Shown piece by piece: positions 1 through 8,773 of a stretch of DNA of 64,000 bases. Below the pieces are notes generated by a model. That model had not been told where the DNA came from and ran no database searches. It saw only the letters and a program-made list of their open reading frames with translations. A program made the position numbers and the translations under genes. Origin of the DNA: Streptacidiphilus fuscans (lineage in GTDB: Bacteria; Actinomycetota; Actinomycetes; Streptomycetales; Streptomycetaceae); assembly GCF_015690355.1 (NCBI RefSeq), contig NZ_JADPRT010000012.1, positions 1 through 64,000 of the forward strand. The letters are read 5' to 3'. Within the stretch, counting starts at the first letter, position 1. The number at the start of each line of letters is the position of its first letter.

Positions 1-69
1 GCGGGCGTCTCCGAGCGGGTCAACGGCAAGCGCTTCCTCGCCCCGGGCGTGGCGAGCGTGCCGGCGTAA
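1..69 (+). CDS. C-terminal end of an unidentified protein (partial)
   Basis: An open frame enters from the left edge and ends at a TAA (67-69), giving 22 residues that end in ASVPA. A strong hairpin terminator follows 18 bp later, which supports a genuine gene end on the plus strand. Too little sequence is present to name a family. Confidence 0.6.
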   Translation, partial: AGVSERVNGKRFLAPGVASVPA

Positions 70-86
70 CGCCGGCACGCAGCACG

Positions 87-123
87 AAGGGCGGCCCTCC
101 GAGAGATCGGAGGGCCGCCCTTT
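87..123 (+). terminator. Rho-independent-type hairpin after the left-edge gene
   Basis: A perfect 16-bp stem (87-102 with 107-122) closes a GAGA loop and is followed by TTT. It lies just after the stop of the left-edge gene and is the strongest terminator in this part of the window. Confidence 0.8.
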
Positions 124-149
124 CGCATTCACGGACGAGGACCGTGTGC

Positions 150-401
150 TGCCGCGGGTGGTTGCACCACCAGGGGCGCGGGGCTCTGCTGATCTGTGGC
201 TCCTCCCCCTGCCTTCGGCGGGGGGACCCCCAGCGTGGGCGCGACCGGTCACTGATACTCCCGCAGGTGGTTGCACCACCAGGGGCGCGGGGAACTGCGC
301 GACAAGCCACCCGGAGAGGTATCACCCCGAACGTTCAGGGCCGTCCGCTCATCAGTGGTTGCTCGCGCAGTTCCCCGCGCCCCTGGGGTTCTGCAACTGC
401 A
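150..401. repeat. Dispersed palindromic intergenic repeat, copy 1 (one partial plus one full unit)
   Basis: Two left arms reading GTTGCACCACCAGGGGCGCG start near 161 and 270. A right arm (GCGCAGTTCCCCGCGCCCCT, 365-384, then CTGCAACTGC) is the inverse of the second left arm. The core between them contains CCGTCCGCTCATCAGTGG, also found in copy 4. Related copies lie at 2861-3055, 28123-28320 and 60638-60775. This copy fills the space between two convergent genes. Confidence 0.85.
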
Positions 402-403
402 GG

Positions 404-1354
404 TCAGTGGGAAGGCGAAGCGGAGGGGGAGCCCGAAGCCGTCGGCTTCTTCTTGGGGTCCGTGGCGGCCTTCGCGCTGGTGCTCGTGCTGGCGGTCGCG
501 CTCGGGGTCGCCGAGGCCTGCGGGGTGGCGCCGTTGGTGACCGGGATGGAGGGCATGTCCGACGCCGTCGGGGACGCCGCGATCGCCGCGGCGGTGACGC
601 GGGCGATCAGGTCCTTGGTGCTGATGGACTGCGTCGCCGAGGCGAGCACCGTCTCCGGCGCCGGGTCCTTGGCGGTGCCGCCGATCTGCATGGTCAGCAG
701 CGGGACGGAGCCCAGTCCGGAGGACTTCAGCAGCGACGTGGAGTCCTTGACCCACACCTTGTGGTCGCCGCCCGTCACGCACGCGCGGAAGACGTCGGTG
801 TCCAGGTCCTTGACCTTCTTGGACAGGTCGATCAGGTGCGTGGTCGACGCGAAGGCGTCGTCCGACACGGCCGGCTGGTCGTTCAGCAGGACCGCGCGGT
901 AGTCGGCGAAGGCGTTCGTCGGCTTGGCCGAGTCCTGCGCGCAGCCGAGCGCGTTGCCCGCCTGGAGCGAGCCGCTGCCGCCCTGGCTTGCGTCGATGCC
1001 GTCGGTCTCGCGGTAGTAGATGTTGGCCTGGCCGGAGGCGACCAGCTGGCGCAGCGTGGCGCCGTAGGTGTTCTCGAACTTCAGCGAGTTCGGGTCACGC
1101 ATGTCCTCATAGAGGTTGAGGGTGACCGGCGCGTGCCCGTAGGCGGGGACGGCCAGACCGCTCGGGCCTGCGGCGGCGGTGGGGAGCTGCAGCTGCGACT
1201 CCTTGTTGCTGCGGACCACGGAACCGATCAACCCCGCGATCACGAAGACCACGACGATCGCACCGCTCACGGCCGCCCACCGTGTCCACGGCGTCGTACG
1301 CATGGACGCACCCGCCGGCTGCGGGTCCTTGTCCGGGGAGCTACTCACTTCCAC
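404..1354 (-). CDS. Membrane-anchored DsbA/thioredoxin-fold-like protein lacking the CXXC motif
   Basis: 316 aa from GTG 1354 (a second in-frame GTG at 1348 has better spacing to GAGG). A basic N-terminus and one membrane segment (about residues 26-46) suggest a cytoplasmic tail with an extracellular domain. The extracytoplasmic part reads VTLNLYEDMRDPNSLKFE, which lines up with the DsbA signature where YxDFxCPxCKxFE is usual. Both cysteines are replaced (DPNS), so it should not act as a thiol oxidase; a binding or chaperone role is possible but unproven. The last 40 residues are a Ser/Thr/Pro/Ala-rich tail of the kind that can be glycosylated. The gene converges on repeat copy 1. Confidence 0.7.
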   Translation of the reverse strand: MEVSSSPDKDPQPAGASMRTTPWTRWAAVSGAIVVVFVIAGLIGSVVRSNKESQLQLPTAAAGPSGLAVPAYGHAPVTLNLYEDMRDPNSLKFENTYGATLRQLVASGQANIYYRETDGIDASQGGSGSLQAGNALGCAQDSAKPTNAFADYRAVLLNDQPAVSDDAFASTTHLIDLSKKVKDLDTDVFRACVTGGDHKVWVKDSTSLLKSSGLGSVPLLTMQIGGTAKDPAPETVLASATQSISTKDLIARVTAAAIAASPTASDMPSIPVTNGATPQASATPSATASTSTSAKAATDPKKKPTASGSPSASPSH

Positions 1355-1448
1355 CCATCCTCAACCACTCGTGTCCCCGCACTTCATGCGTCAGCGCGCG
1401 CGGATCGGACTCAGCATGTCATGCGGAGTTAAGAAGCCTTCAACTGGA

Positions 1449-2861
1449 TCACGGCTTCCACTCATAAAGCACCGCGCCGCCGACCGTGCCCACGCGCGTG
1501 CCGTGGGCGGCCAACAGGGCCTGAAGTGGAGCGATGTGATCCGGGCCATAGGGAGCGCCCTGGGAGTCGTCCACGAACAGGCTCGGCGGATGCTCACGCA
1601 TCTCCTGTTCGAAAGTCTGCCATGACCCGTTCACCCCTTCGGCCAGGCCCACTCCGCGCCCGTCACGGCCTCCGGCGAAGTTGGTCAGCAGACCCGCCGT
1701 CAGATAGCGGCTGGCGGGCGGACGGTCGGCGAGCCAGTAGATCTCCGGGTGCATCCCCCAGACCAGCACCGGCTGCCCGGGCCCGGTCCGGGCGTCGACG
1801 GCCCGTGCGACGGCCTGCACGCGGGTGACGGGCGTGGTCGACCACATCAGCCCCAGCACCACGAAGACCACGCCCGCGGCGGCGCTCCACGCGAGCACGG
1901 GCCGGGTCCAGCGCGCGGGCGCGCGGTGCAGCGCGGAGGCGCCGAGCAGGGCCAGCGGGGGCACCAACTGGAGGTAGTAGTGGCCGAAGAAGTGCAGCCC
2001 GGTCACCACCCCGAGGGCGGAGGCGCCCAGCCACACCCACAGGTCGCCGTCCTCACGCAGCGACGTCCGTGGATCCCGGGCGACGACGAGCAGGACGCCG
2101 AGCCCGGCGGCCCCGAGGAGCGCGGCGTTGCCTGCGGCGCGGGCGAGCGCGGTCAGCCAGGCGCCGTCGAGCGAGGCGTAGCCGCCGCTGCCGGAGACGA
2201 CCCAGAAGAGGAAGTCGTGCGGCCCGAGGAGAAGGACGAGGGCTGCGACGGGCACGACGAACCCGAGCAGAACGCGGGCCAAGGCGGGGCGACGGCCGTC
2301 GCGTTGGCGGAGCAGGAGAAAGAGGACGGGCAGCAGCACCGCTCCCCCGGTCTGCTTCACCATCGCTGCCGCGGCGGTCGCCAGCCCCGCGCCGGCCCAG
2401 CGCTGCCGGTCCGCGCACCAGAACGCGGCGGCGGTGGCGGGCAGCATGAAGACCTCGAAGGTCGCCGCCTGGGTGTCCTCGGGCGAGAGCCCGACGCTGA
2501 GCAGCAGCGTGAGCACGCCCGCGACGACCGCCGCGCGCGGCCCCCAGCGCCGCCGCGCGACGGACGCGAGCAGCAGCGCTGTCGCGAGCTGGGCGAGGAC
2601 CGCGAGGACGCGCAGCGGCCACAGGGAGTCGGAGCCGAAGACCCAGAACGCGCCCTGGTAGAGCCACGGCAGCAGCGGCGGCTTCCGGTCCACGACGTTC
2701 TGGTAGAGCGTCCCGCCTGCGGCGAGCATCCGCGCCTCGGTGGCGAGGTAACCCTCGTCGGGACTCCAGAACGGCCGCAGGAAGGAGGGGAGATGGGTCG
2801 CCACGGCGACAACGGCGAGAAGCCCTGCAGCGGCGCGGGGACTCTGCAGGCGAGCAACCAT
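1449..2861 (-). CDS. ArnT/PMT-like (GT39/GT83) membrane glycosyltransferase
   Basis: 470 aa from ATG 2861. A longer frame to 2939 is rejected because its extra residues are translated repeat sequence. The first luminal loop carries SPDEGYLATEARMLAAGG followed by KPPLLPWLYQ, the DExY and KPP pattern of undecaprenyl- or polyprenyl-phosphate-sugar-dependent glycosyltransferases. About ten hydrophobic segments follow, then a soluble C-terminal part. These enzymes transfer a sugar from a lipid-linked donor to a cell-surface acceptor; donor and acceptor cannot be deduced here. It lies 94 bp upstream of the DsbA-like gene on the same strand. Confidence 0.75.
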   Translation of the reverse strand: MVARLQSPRAAAGLLAVVAVATHLPSFLRPFWSPDEGYLATEARMLAAGGTLYQNVVDRKPPLLPWLYQGAFWVFGSDSLWPLRVLAVLAQLATALLLASVARRRWGPRAAVVAGVLTLLLSVGLSPEDTQAATFEVFMLPATAAAFWCADRQRWAGAGLATAAAAMVKQTGGAVLLPVLFLLLRQRDGRRPALARVLLGFVVPVAALVLLLGPHDFLFWVVSGSGGYASLDGAWLTALARAAGNAALLGAAGLGVLLVVARDPRTSLREDGDLWVWLGASALGVVTGLHFFGHYYLQLVPPLALLGASALHRAPARWTRPVLAWSAAAGVVFVVLGLMWSTTPVTRVQAVARAVDARTGPGQPVLVWGMHPEIYWLADRPPASRYLTAGLLTNFAGGRDGRGVGLAEGVNGSWQTFEQEMREHPPSLFVDDSQGAPYGPDHIAPLQALLAAHGTRVGTVGGAVLYEWKP

Positions 2862-3055
2862 GCACCTCAGGGGCGCGGGGAACTGCGCGAGAGCCACCCT
2901 GTGCGGATGGCCCTGCGCGTTCGGCGGCTCACCACTCACAGTGGCTTGTCGCGCTCACGCGGCGGAGCCGCATATCGACAGAGCCTCGCGCCCCTGAGGT
3001 AGTGCATGGTCCTCACTCCGCAGAATCCCTGCGCCCCTGGGAAGTGCAACTTCCC
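2861..3055. repeat. Dispersed palindromic intergenic repeat, copy 2
   Basis: The left arm (CTCAGGGGCGCGGGGAACTG) abuts the start codon of the glycosyltransferase. The right arm (CGCGCCCCTGAGGTAGTGCA) ends near 3006, and a further degenerate arm lies at 3030-3052. The core GTGCGGATGGCCCTG matches copy 3 and is inverted relative to copies 1 and 4. This copy lies between two genes of the same orientation, so the glycosyltransferase promoter must lie inside or beyond it. Confidence 0.8.
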
Positions 3056-3062
3056 GCGTCGG

Positions 3063-4967
3063 CTAGAGGACCGCCGCCGGGTCCAGGGAGACCTTCGCGA
3101 CGAGCGCTGCCGCCTTCTCCGCCACGCCGTCGGCGGTCAGGCCGATCTCCGCCAGGATCTGGTCGCGCGTCGCGTGGTCCAGGAACGTCTGCGGGATACC
3201 CAGATCCCGGAGCGGGACGTCGACGCCCGCGTCGCGCAGGGACTGGGAGATCGCCGCGCCGACGCCACCCGCGCGGCCGTTGTCCTCGACGGTGATGATC
3301 GCGCGGTGGCGCGCGGCGAGCGGAGCGAGCTCCGGGTCGACCGGCTTGACCCAGCGCGGGTCGACGACCGTGGCGCTGATGCCCTGCGCGGCCAGCTTCT
3401 CCGCCGCTTCGAGGCAGGTCTGCGCCATCGCGCCAACCGAGACGATCAGCACGTCGGCGTCGACGCCGTCGACCGAGCCGTCCCGCAGCACGTCCATGCC
3501 GCCGATCTTGCCGACCGCCGGGACGGCCGGGCCGACCGTGCCCTTGGAGTAGCGGACGACCGTCGGCGCGTCGTCGACCTCGACCGCCTCGCGCAGCTGC
3601 GCGCGCAGCTGGTCCGCGTCACGCGGAGCGGCCAGTCGCAGGCCGGGGACGATCTGGAGGATCGACATGTCCCACATGCCGTTGTGCGAGGCGCCGTCCG
3701 CGCCGGTGACACCGGCGCGGTCCAGGACGAAGGTCACGCCGCACTTGTGCAGCGCGACGTCCATCAGCACCTGGTCGAAGGCGCGGTTGAGGAAGGTCGC
3801 GTAAACCGCGACGACCGGGTGCAGGCCTCCCGTCGCCAGGCCCGCCGCCGAGACGGCGGCGTGCTGCTCGGCGATGCCGACGTCGTAGATGCGGTCCGGG
3901 AACTCCTTGGCGAAGGGCGCCAGGCCGACCGGGTGCAGCATGGCCGCGGTGATGCCCACCACGTCCTTGCGCTCGCGGCCGATGGCGACCATCTCCTCGC
4001 CGAAGACGGAGGTCCAGTCCTGGCCGGAGGACTTGACCGGCAGGCCGGTGTCGGGGTGGATCACCGGGACCGCGTGGAAGCGGTCCTCCTCGTTCTGCTC
4101 GGCGGCGCGGTAGCCGCGGCCCTTCTGGGTGAGGCAGTGGACGATGACCGGGCCGCCGAAGCCGCGGGCGCGGCGCAGCGCGGACTCCAGGGCCTGGACG
4201 TCGTGGCCGTCGATCGGGCCGACGTACTTGAGGCCGAGGTCCTCGAACATGCCCTGCGGGGCGATGAAGTCCTTGAGGCCCTTCTTGGCGCCGTGCAGCG
4301 TCTCGAAGAGCGACTGGCCGACGACCGGCGTGCGCTGCAGCGCGTCCTTGCCCCAGGCAAGGAAGCGCTCGTAGCCCTGGGTGGTGCGCAGGGTGGCCAG
4401 GTGGTTGGCCAGGCCGCCGATGGTCGGCGAGTAGGAGCGCTCGTTGTCGTTGACGACGATGATCACCGGGCGGTCGGACGCCTCGGCGATGTTGTTGAGC
4501 GCCTCCCAGGCCATGCCGCCGGTCAGCGCGCCGTCGCCGATGACCGCGACGACGTGGCGGTCGTCGTGGCCCTGGAGCTGGTTGGCCTTGGCCAGGCCGT
4601 CGGCGTAGCCGAGCACGGTGGAGGCGTGCGAGTTCTCGATCACGTCGTGCTCGGACTCGGCACGCGACGGGTAGCCGGAGAGGCCGCCCTTGGTGCGCAG
4701 CTTGGAGAAGTCCTGACGCCCGGTGAGGATCTTGTGGACGTAGGACTGGTGGCCCGTGTCGAAGAGGATCCGGTCCTTGGGCGACTCGAAGACGCGGTGC
4801 AGGGCGATGGTGAGCTCCACCACGCCGAGGTTCGGGCCGAGGTGGCCGCCCGTCTTGGAGACCTCCTCGACCAGGAAGCCCCGGATCTCCTCGGCCAGGA
4901 CGGCCAGCTGTCCCGGGGTGAGACGGTCAAGATCGCGCGGTCCCCGAATGCGGGTCAGCAGGGCCAC
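3063..4967 (-). CDS. dxs: 1-deoxy-D-xylulose-5-phosphate synthase
   Basis: 634 aa. GTG 4967 is chosen because GAGGAGGAA lies seven bases upstream and the product begins VALLTRIRGPRDLDRL as in actinobacterial Dxs; the open frame to 5153 has no such support. It condenses pyruvate and glyceraldehyde-3-phosphate using thiamine diphosphate, the first step of the MEP isoprenoid pathway. The ThDP-binding region contains GDGALTGG, then the N-N spacing; the catalytic-loop His lies in FDTGHQSYVHK; EQHA of the pyrimidine domain and a transketolase C-terminal domain follow. Streptomyces often carry two dxs genes; this one matches the copy next to xylFGH in S. coelicolor. Confidence 0.97.
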   Translation of the reverse strand: MALLTRIRGPRDLDRLTPGQLAVLAEEIRGFLVEEVSKTGGHLGPNLGVVELTIALHRVFESPKDRILFDTGHQSYVHKILTGRQDFSKLRTKGGLSGYPSRAESEHDVIENSHASTVLGYADGLAKANQLQGHDDRHVVAVIGDGALTGGMAWEALNNIAEASDRPVIIVVNDNERSYSPTIGGLANHLATLRTTQGYERFLAWGKDALQRTPVVGQSLFETLHGAKKGLKDFIAPQGMFEDLGLKYVGPIDGHDVQALESALRRARGFGGPVIVHCLTQKGRGYRAAEQNEEDRFHAVPVIHPDTGLPVKSSGQDWTSVFGEEMVAIGRERKDVVGITAAMLHPVGLAPFAKEFPDRIYDVGIAEQHAAVSAAGLATGGLHPVVAVYATFLNRAFDQVLMDVALHKCGVTFVLDRAGVTGADGASHNGMWDMSILQIVPGLRLAAPRDADQLRAQLREAVEVDDAPTVVRYSKGTVGPAVPAVGKIGGMDVLRDGSVDGVDADVLIVSVGAMAQTCLEAAEKLAAQGISATVVDPRWVKPVDPELAPLAARHRAIITVEDNGRAGGVGAAISQSLRDAGVDVPLRDLGIPQTFLDHATRDQILAEIGLTADGVAEKAAALVAKVSLDPAAVL

Positions 4968-5310
4968 CCGTTCCTCCTCTATCTCTGTCGGCCGCGAGCG
5001 GCCCCGAGCTTCCTCGTCCGCCGCCCGTTCAGTCCGGGCTCGACCAAGGGTCTGTCCGAATCCGCTCAGTCTACGGCCCTGTCCCGGTGACGCGACCGAC
5101 CGGAGTGCTGCGTTGGCCGGAACCGTCGGCCGGAACGCGCGACCACCCGGCACCGGAGCGGTATCGGTGCCGGGTGGTTCTTCTTGCAGTCCGTCAGCCC
5201 CACGAGCCGGTCCTCCCCCTCAAGAGGCCGGCTCGCGTTGCGGAGGGCCGACGGCGTCCGTACGCCCGAACGGGCGAACAAGCGCCTTCCGCGGCACGCG
5301 CGGTGAGGGC
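4968..5310. other. Intergenic region between dxs and xylH
   Basis: 343 bp without a convincing gene. It holds the dxs ribosome-binding site at the left, the xylH terminator hairpin (5142-5178), and a weaker 8-bp stem (5203-5210 with 5228-5235). The dxs promoter presumably lies here, but I could not pick -10/-35 boxes with confidence. Confidence 0.6.
5142..5178 (-). terminator. Terminator of the xylFGH operon
   Basis: A perfect 14-bp stem (5142-5155 with 5165-5178) with a 9-nt loop lies 133 bp after the xylH stop on the same strand. The flank lacks a long T-run, as is common in streptomycetes. Confidence 0.7.
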
Positions 5311-6582
5311 TCAGCCGCGGCCGGAGGACTTCTGGCTGCGGCGCGACAGCGAGTCGACGATCACGGCGGCGAGGAGCACCACGCCCATGATCATGTACTC
5401 GACGTCCTGGTTGAGGCTGAGCATGTTGAGGCCGTACTGGATCGACTCGATGACCAGCATGCCGAGCAGCGCGGACCAGACCCGGCCGCGTCCACCGAAG
5501 AGGCTGGTGCCGCCGATGACGGCCGCGGCGATGGCCATCATCAGGTTGTTCGGGTCCGCACCGGCCTGCCCGGCCGCGTTGGTGGTGGCCGCGATGGCCA
5601 GACCGCCGAGCGCCGCGAAGGTGCCGGAGATGGCGAAGACGGAGATCCGGATCGCCGGGACCGAGATACCGGCACGACGGCTGGCCTCGATGTTGCCGCC
5701 GACCGCGAAGATCTTGCGGCCGTAGGAGGTACGGCGCAGCACGAAGTCACAGACGATCAGCAGCGCCAGGAAGAGCACCAGGGCGTTCGGCACGCCGCTG
5801 GCCAGGTTGAGCACGTAGGCGGCGACGAACGCCGGGACCGCGAGCGCCACCAGGCGCAGCACGACCTCGCTGGTCGGGCGGAACGGGACGCCCGCCTTGC
5901 GGCGACGCAGCTGCTCGCTGAACGCCCCGTACGCGGCGGAGCCGACCGCCAGCACGGCCAGGATGTAGGCACCCGAGATGTCGCTGCCCATGAAGTACGA
6001 GCTGCCGGACAGGAAGTGGTTCAGGCCCTTGTCGTCCAGGTTGATCGTGCCGGTCGAGCCCAGCAGCCAGAGCATGACGCCCTGCCAGGCCAGGAACCCG
6101 GCCAGGGTGACCACGAAGGCCGGGACGCCGATCTTGGCGAAGATCCACCCCTGCAGCGCGCCGATCGCCGCGCCCGACAGGACGGTGAGCAGGACGGCAA
6201 GCCACGGGTTGACGCCGTGCGAGATCTCCAGCACCGCGTAGACGGCGGCGGCCAGACCGCTGACCGAGCCGACCGACAGGTCAATCTCGCCCAGCAGCAG
6301 CACGAAGACCAGGCCGACCGAGAGCAGGCCCACGCCGACCATGTAGTAGGCGATGTACTCGGCGGTGGAGGCCGCGAAGTAGTGGCCGTTCTTGACCGAG
6401 AAGACGGTCCAGATGACGATCAGGCCGACGACGACCGGCAGCGAGCCGATCTCGCCGCCGCGCACCTTGCGGGTGAACTCGGTCCAGTACCCGGCCAGTC
6501 CGGCCTCGCGCTGGAGCAGGCGGGGGTCGACGGCCGAGTTCTGCGGCGCGGGCGCCTCGGGGGTCTTGGTGTCGTTGCTCAC
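5311..6582 (-). CDS. xylH: Sugar ABC transporter permease, xylose type
   Basis: 423 aa with about ten membrane segments, of the BPD_transp_2 (RbsC/XylH/MmsB) family. It forms the membrane channel of a CUT2-type pentose importer. GEIDLSVGSV (about residues 107-116) and VIGGTSLFGGRG near the end are family signatures; the latter is the cytoplasmic coupling region. The start codon overlaps the xylG stop (ATGA), so translation is coupled. Order xylF-xylG-xylH with rok7B7 upstream and dxs downstream matches the S. coelicolor xylose locus, which supports xylose specificity by synteny rather than by residue evidence. Confidence 0.88.
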   Translation of the reverse strand: MSNDTKTPEAPAPQNSAVDPRLLQREAGLAGYWTEFTRKVRGGEIGSLPVVVGLIVIWTVFSVKNGHYFAASTAEYIAYYMVGVGLLSVGLVFVLLLGEIDLSVGSVSGLAAAVYAVLEISHGVNPWLAVLLTVLSGAAIGALQGWIFAKIGVPAFVVTLAGFLAWQGVMLWLLGSTGTINLDDKGLNHFLSGSSYFMGSDISGAYILAVLAVGSAAYGAFSEQLRRRKAGVPFRPTSEVVLRLVALAVPAFVAAYVLNLASGVPNALVLFLALLIVCDFVLRRTSYGRKIFAVGGNIEASRRAGISVPAIRISVFAISGTFAALGGLAIAATTNAAGQAGADPNNLMMAIAAAVIGGTSLFGGRGRVWSALLGMLVIESIQYGLNMLSLNQDVEYMIMGVVLLAAVIVDSLSRRSQKSSGRG

Positions 6583-7358
6583 TTCGCGGCCTCCGACGTG
6601 CGCGCCTTACGCCGGGTCACCGCGTTGTCGGTGGCGCCGGTGATCGCGGCGATGATGGTCTCCTGGGTGGTCTCCTGGACCGGGAAGGTGCCGTTGTTGC
6701 GGCCCAGCCGCAGCACCGCCACGGTGTCCGCGACGGCGCGGACGTCGGCCATGTTGTGGCTGATCAGGATGACGCCCAGGTCCCGCTCGCGGAGCCGCTC
6801 GACCAGGTCGAGGACCTGCGCGGTCTGCTCGACGCCAAGGGCGGCGGTGGGCTCGTCCAGGATCACGACCTTGGGCTCGCCGATCAGCGAGCGGGCGATC
6901 GCGACGACCTGGCGCTGACCGCCGGAGAGTCCGGCGATCGGGATGCGCACGCTCGGGATGCGGATGGACAGGGTGTCCAGCAGCTCCCGCGCCTTCTGCT
7001 CCATGGCCACCTCGTCGAGGGTGCCGCGACGCTTCAACTCGCGTCCGAGGAACAGGTTTCCGACCACGTCCAGGTTGTCGCACAGGGCGAGGTCCTGGTA
7101 GACGGTGGCCACACCGAGGTGCTGGGCGTCCTGCGGACGCTGGATCGAGACGGGGGTGCCCTCCCACTCGATCTCGCCCTCGTCGATCGGGTGCACGCCC
7201 GCGATCGTCTTGACCAGGGTGGACTTACCGGCGCCGTTGTCACCGACCAGCGCCACCACCTCTCCGGCGTGAACCTCCAGCTCGACGTCGGTGAGGGCCT
7301 GCACCGCGCCGAACCGCTTGGAGACCCCGCGCAACGCCAGTACGGGCGCGCTTGTCAC
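6579..7358 (-). CDS. xylG: Sugar ABC transporter ATP-binding protein, xylose type, single ABC domain
   Basis: 259 aa. GTG 7358 is preferred over TTG 7367 because AAGGAG lies nine bases upstream of the GTG and directly abuts the TTG. Walker A is GDNGAGKST, the signature is LSGGQRQ, and Walker B runs VVILDEPTAALG with the H-loop in ISHNM. It powers import through XylH. Enterobacterial XylG carries two fused ABC domains (about 510 aa); this one has a single domain and presumably acts as a homodimer. It is separated from xylF by 136 bp containing two hairpins. Confidence 0.88.
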   Translation of the reverse strand: MTSAPVLALRGVSKRFGAVQALTDVELEVHAGEVVALVGDNGAGKSTLVKTIAGVHPIDEGEIEWEGTPVSIQRPQDAQHLGVATVYQDLALCDNLDVVGNLFLGRELKRRGTLDEVAMEQKARELLDTLSIRIPSVRIPIAGLSGGQRQVVAIARSLIGEPKVVILDEPTAALGVEQTAQVLDLVERLRERDLGVILISHNMADVRAVADTVAVLRLGRNNGTFPVQETTQETIIAAITGATDNAVTRRKARTSEAAK

Positions 7359-7375
7359 GTGAACCAACTCCTTCT

Positions 7376-7431
7376 GCCCACCCGGTGCCTCGGGTGGGCT
7401 GGTCGACGCCCGCGCGGGATCACCGCGCGGG
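7376..7431 (-). promoter_or_regulatory. Two intercistronic hairpins between xylF and xylG
   Basis: Stem 1 pairs GCCCACCCG (7376-7384) with CGGGTGGGC (7391-7399). Stem 2 pairs CCCGCGCGG (7409-7417) with CCGCGCGGG (7423-7431). Placed after the binding-protein gene, such stems commonly stabilise its mRNA or partly terminate transcription, giving more binding protein than ATPase and permease. That role is inferred. Confidence 0.6.
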
Positions 7432-7494
7432 GGACGACGTCTGACGGATACTCAGCACTCCGGCCGCAGGCGCGGTCCCGAGCGAGGGTGCGGC

Positions 7495-8604
7495 CTACTG
7501 CAGGCCGTCGGCCTTGCAGGCGGCGGCGTAGTCGGCGGTGCAGATCTGGTTGACGCTCCAGAGGCCGTCCTGGACCACGGTGGACTTGATGTTGGCCTTG
7601 GTCACCAGGACCGCGGGCAGCAGGTCCGAGGGGGCCTTGTCACCGGACAGGCTGGTGCTGGTCGAGGTGGCGACCGAGCTGATGCTGGTGCCGTTCAGCA
7701 GGTCGACGGCCAGCTGGGCGGCGGCGTCGGCCTCGGGCTTGTAGGCCTTGTAGACCGTGTAGGCCTGGGTGCCGGCCACGATCCGCTGGATCGCGTCGAG
7801 CTGGGCGTCCTGACCACCGATCGGCAGCGCGGACAGGCCGGCCGTCTTCATCGACTGGACGATACCGGCGGCCATGCCGTCGTTCGCCGAGTAGAAGGCG
7901 GCGATGTTGCTGGCGCCGAGCTGGTTGATGGCGGCGGTGGCCTTCTGCGCGGCGACGTCGGCCTTCCACAGACCCGAGGCGTCGTAGGCGATGTCGACCT
8001 TGCCGGCGACAGCCTCCTGGAAGCCCTTCTTGAAGTAGGCGGCGTTCGGGTCGGCCGAGTCGCCGTCGATCTCGACGACCTTGGCGGACGGGGTGGCCTT
8101 GCTGCCCAGGGCGTTGAGCAGGCCCTGGCCCTGGAGCTCGCCGACCTTCTCGTTGTCGAAGGAGACGTAGGCGTCGATCGGGCCCTCGGCCAGGCGGTCG
8201 TAGGCGACGACCTTGATGCCCTTGGCGTGGGCGGCCTCGACGGAGGACTTGATCTGGGTGGCGTCCTCGGCGTCGACGACCAGGACCTTGACGCCCTGGT
8301 TGATCATCGTCTGCACCTGCTGGGCCTGCTGCTGCGCGCTGCCGCCGGCGTTGTCGTACTGGACGGTCGCGCTCGGGTCGAGCTGCTTGACCTCGGCCTC
8401 GAACAGCGGCTTGTCGAACTGCTCGTAGCGGGTGGTCTGGTTCTCCGGGAGCAGCAGACCGATGACCTGCGAGCCGCTCGAACCGGAGGAGGAAGAAGAG
8501 GAGGAAGAGCTGGAGCTGCCACCGGCCTTGCCACATGCGGCGAGACCAAGTGCTATGGAGACGGCGGTGGTTACCACGACCGTGCGGCGCAGAGTGCTGT
8601 TCAT
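7495..8604 (-). CDS. xylF: Sugar ABC transporter substrate-binding lipoprotein, xylose type
   Basis: 369 aa from ATG 8604, with AGGGAGG upstream; the longer frame to 8673 crosses the operator region. The N-terminus is a lipoprotein signal peptide (RR, hydrophobic core, lipobox LGLAAC), so it is anchored outside the membrane by the lipidated Cys. A run of Ser/Gly residues forms a flexible tether. The rest is a Peripla_BP_4 fold (IGLLLPENQTTRYEQFDKPL at its start, as in XylF). It delivers sugar to XylGH. Ligand identity rests on synteny with the S. coelicolor xylose operon. Confidence 0.88.
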   Translation of the reverse strand: MNSTLRRTVVVTTAVSIALGLAACGKAGGSSSSSSSSSSSGSSGSQVIGLLLPENQTTRYEQFDKPLFEAEVKQLDPSATVQYDNAGGSAQQQAQQVQTMINQGVKVLVVDAEDATQIKSSVEAAHAKGIKVVAYDRLAEGPIDAYVSFDNEKVGELQGQGLLNALGSKATPSAKVVEIDGDSADPNAAYFKKGFQEAVAGKVDIAYDASGLWKADVAAQKATAAINQLGASNIAAFYSANDGMAAGIVQSMKTAGLSALPIGGQDAQLDAIQRIVAGTQAYTVYKAYKPEADAAAQLAVDLLNGTSISSVATSTSTSLSGDKAPSDLLPAVLVTKANIKSTVVQDGLWSVNQICTADYAAACKADGLQ

Positions 8605-8627
8605 CGTGTGGGGTGCCTCCCTGACGC

Positions 8628-8645
8628 GGTCGCAACGTTGCGACC
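8628..8645. promoter_or_regulatory. Perfect 18-bp palindrome upstream of xylF (candidate operator)
   Basis: GGTCGCAACGTTGCGACC is a complete palindrome 23 bp upstream of the xylF start, between promoter region and ribosome-binding site. The core CGCAACGTTGCG resembles LacI/GalR-type operators. The adjacent regulator is a ROK protein, so whether ROK or a LacI protein elsewhere binds it is open. Confidence 0.6.
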
Positions 8646-8773
8646 GAGGTGTGAGGGAGTCAACCCCGCACACCCCAATGGCGTCAATAAGTAAAACCGC
8701 ACTCTGTTGAATCCGAACCCTTTCGTTATCTTCCTGAAGGCATGGGGGTAACCAAGCCCCCGAAAGGTGAACG

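Noticed and set aside
3006..5090. 694-aa open frame antisense to dxs
   Set aside because: It is a shadow produced by high-GC codon bias opposite a well-supported gene; no family likeness and no ribosome-binding site.
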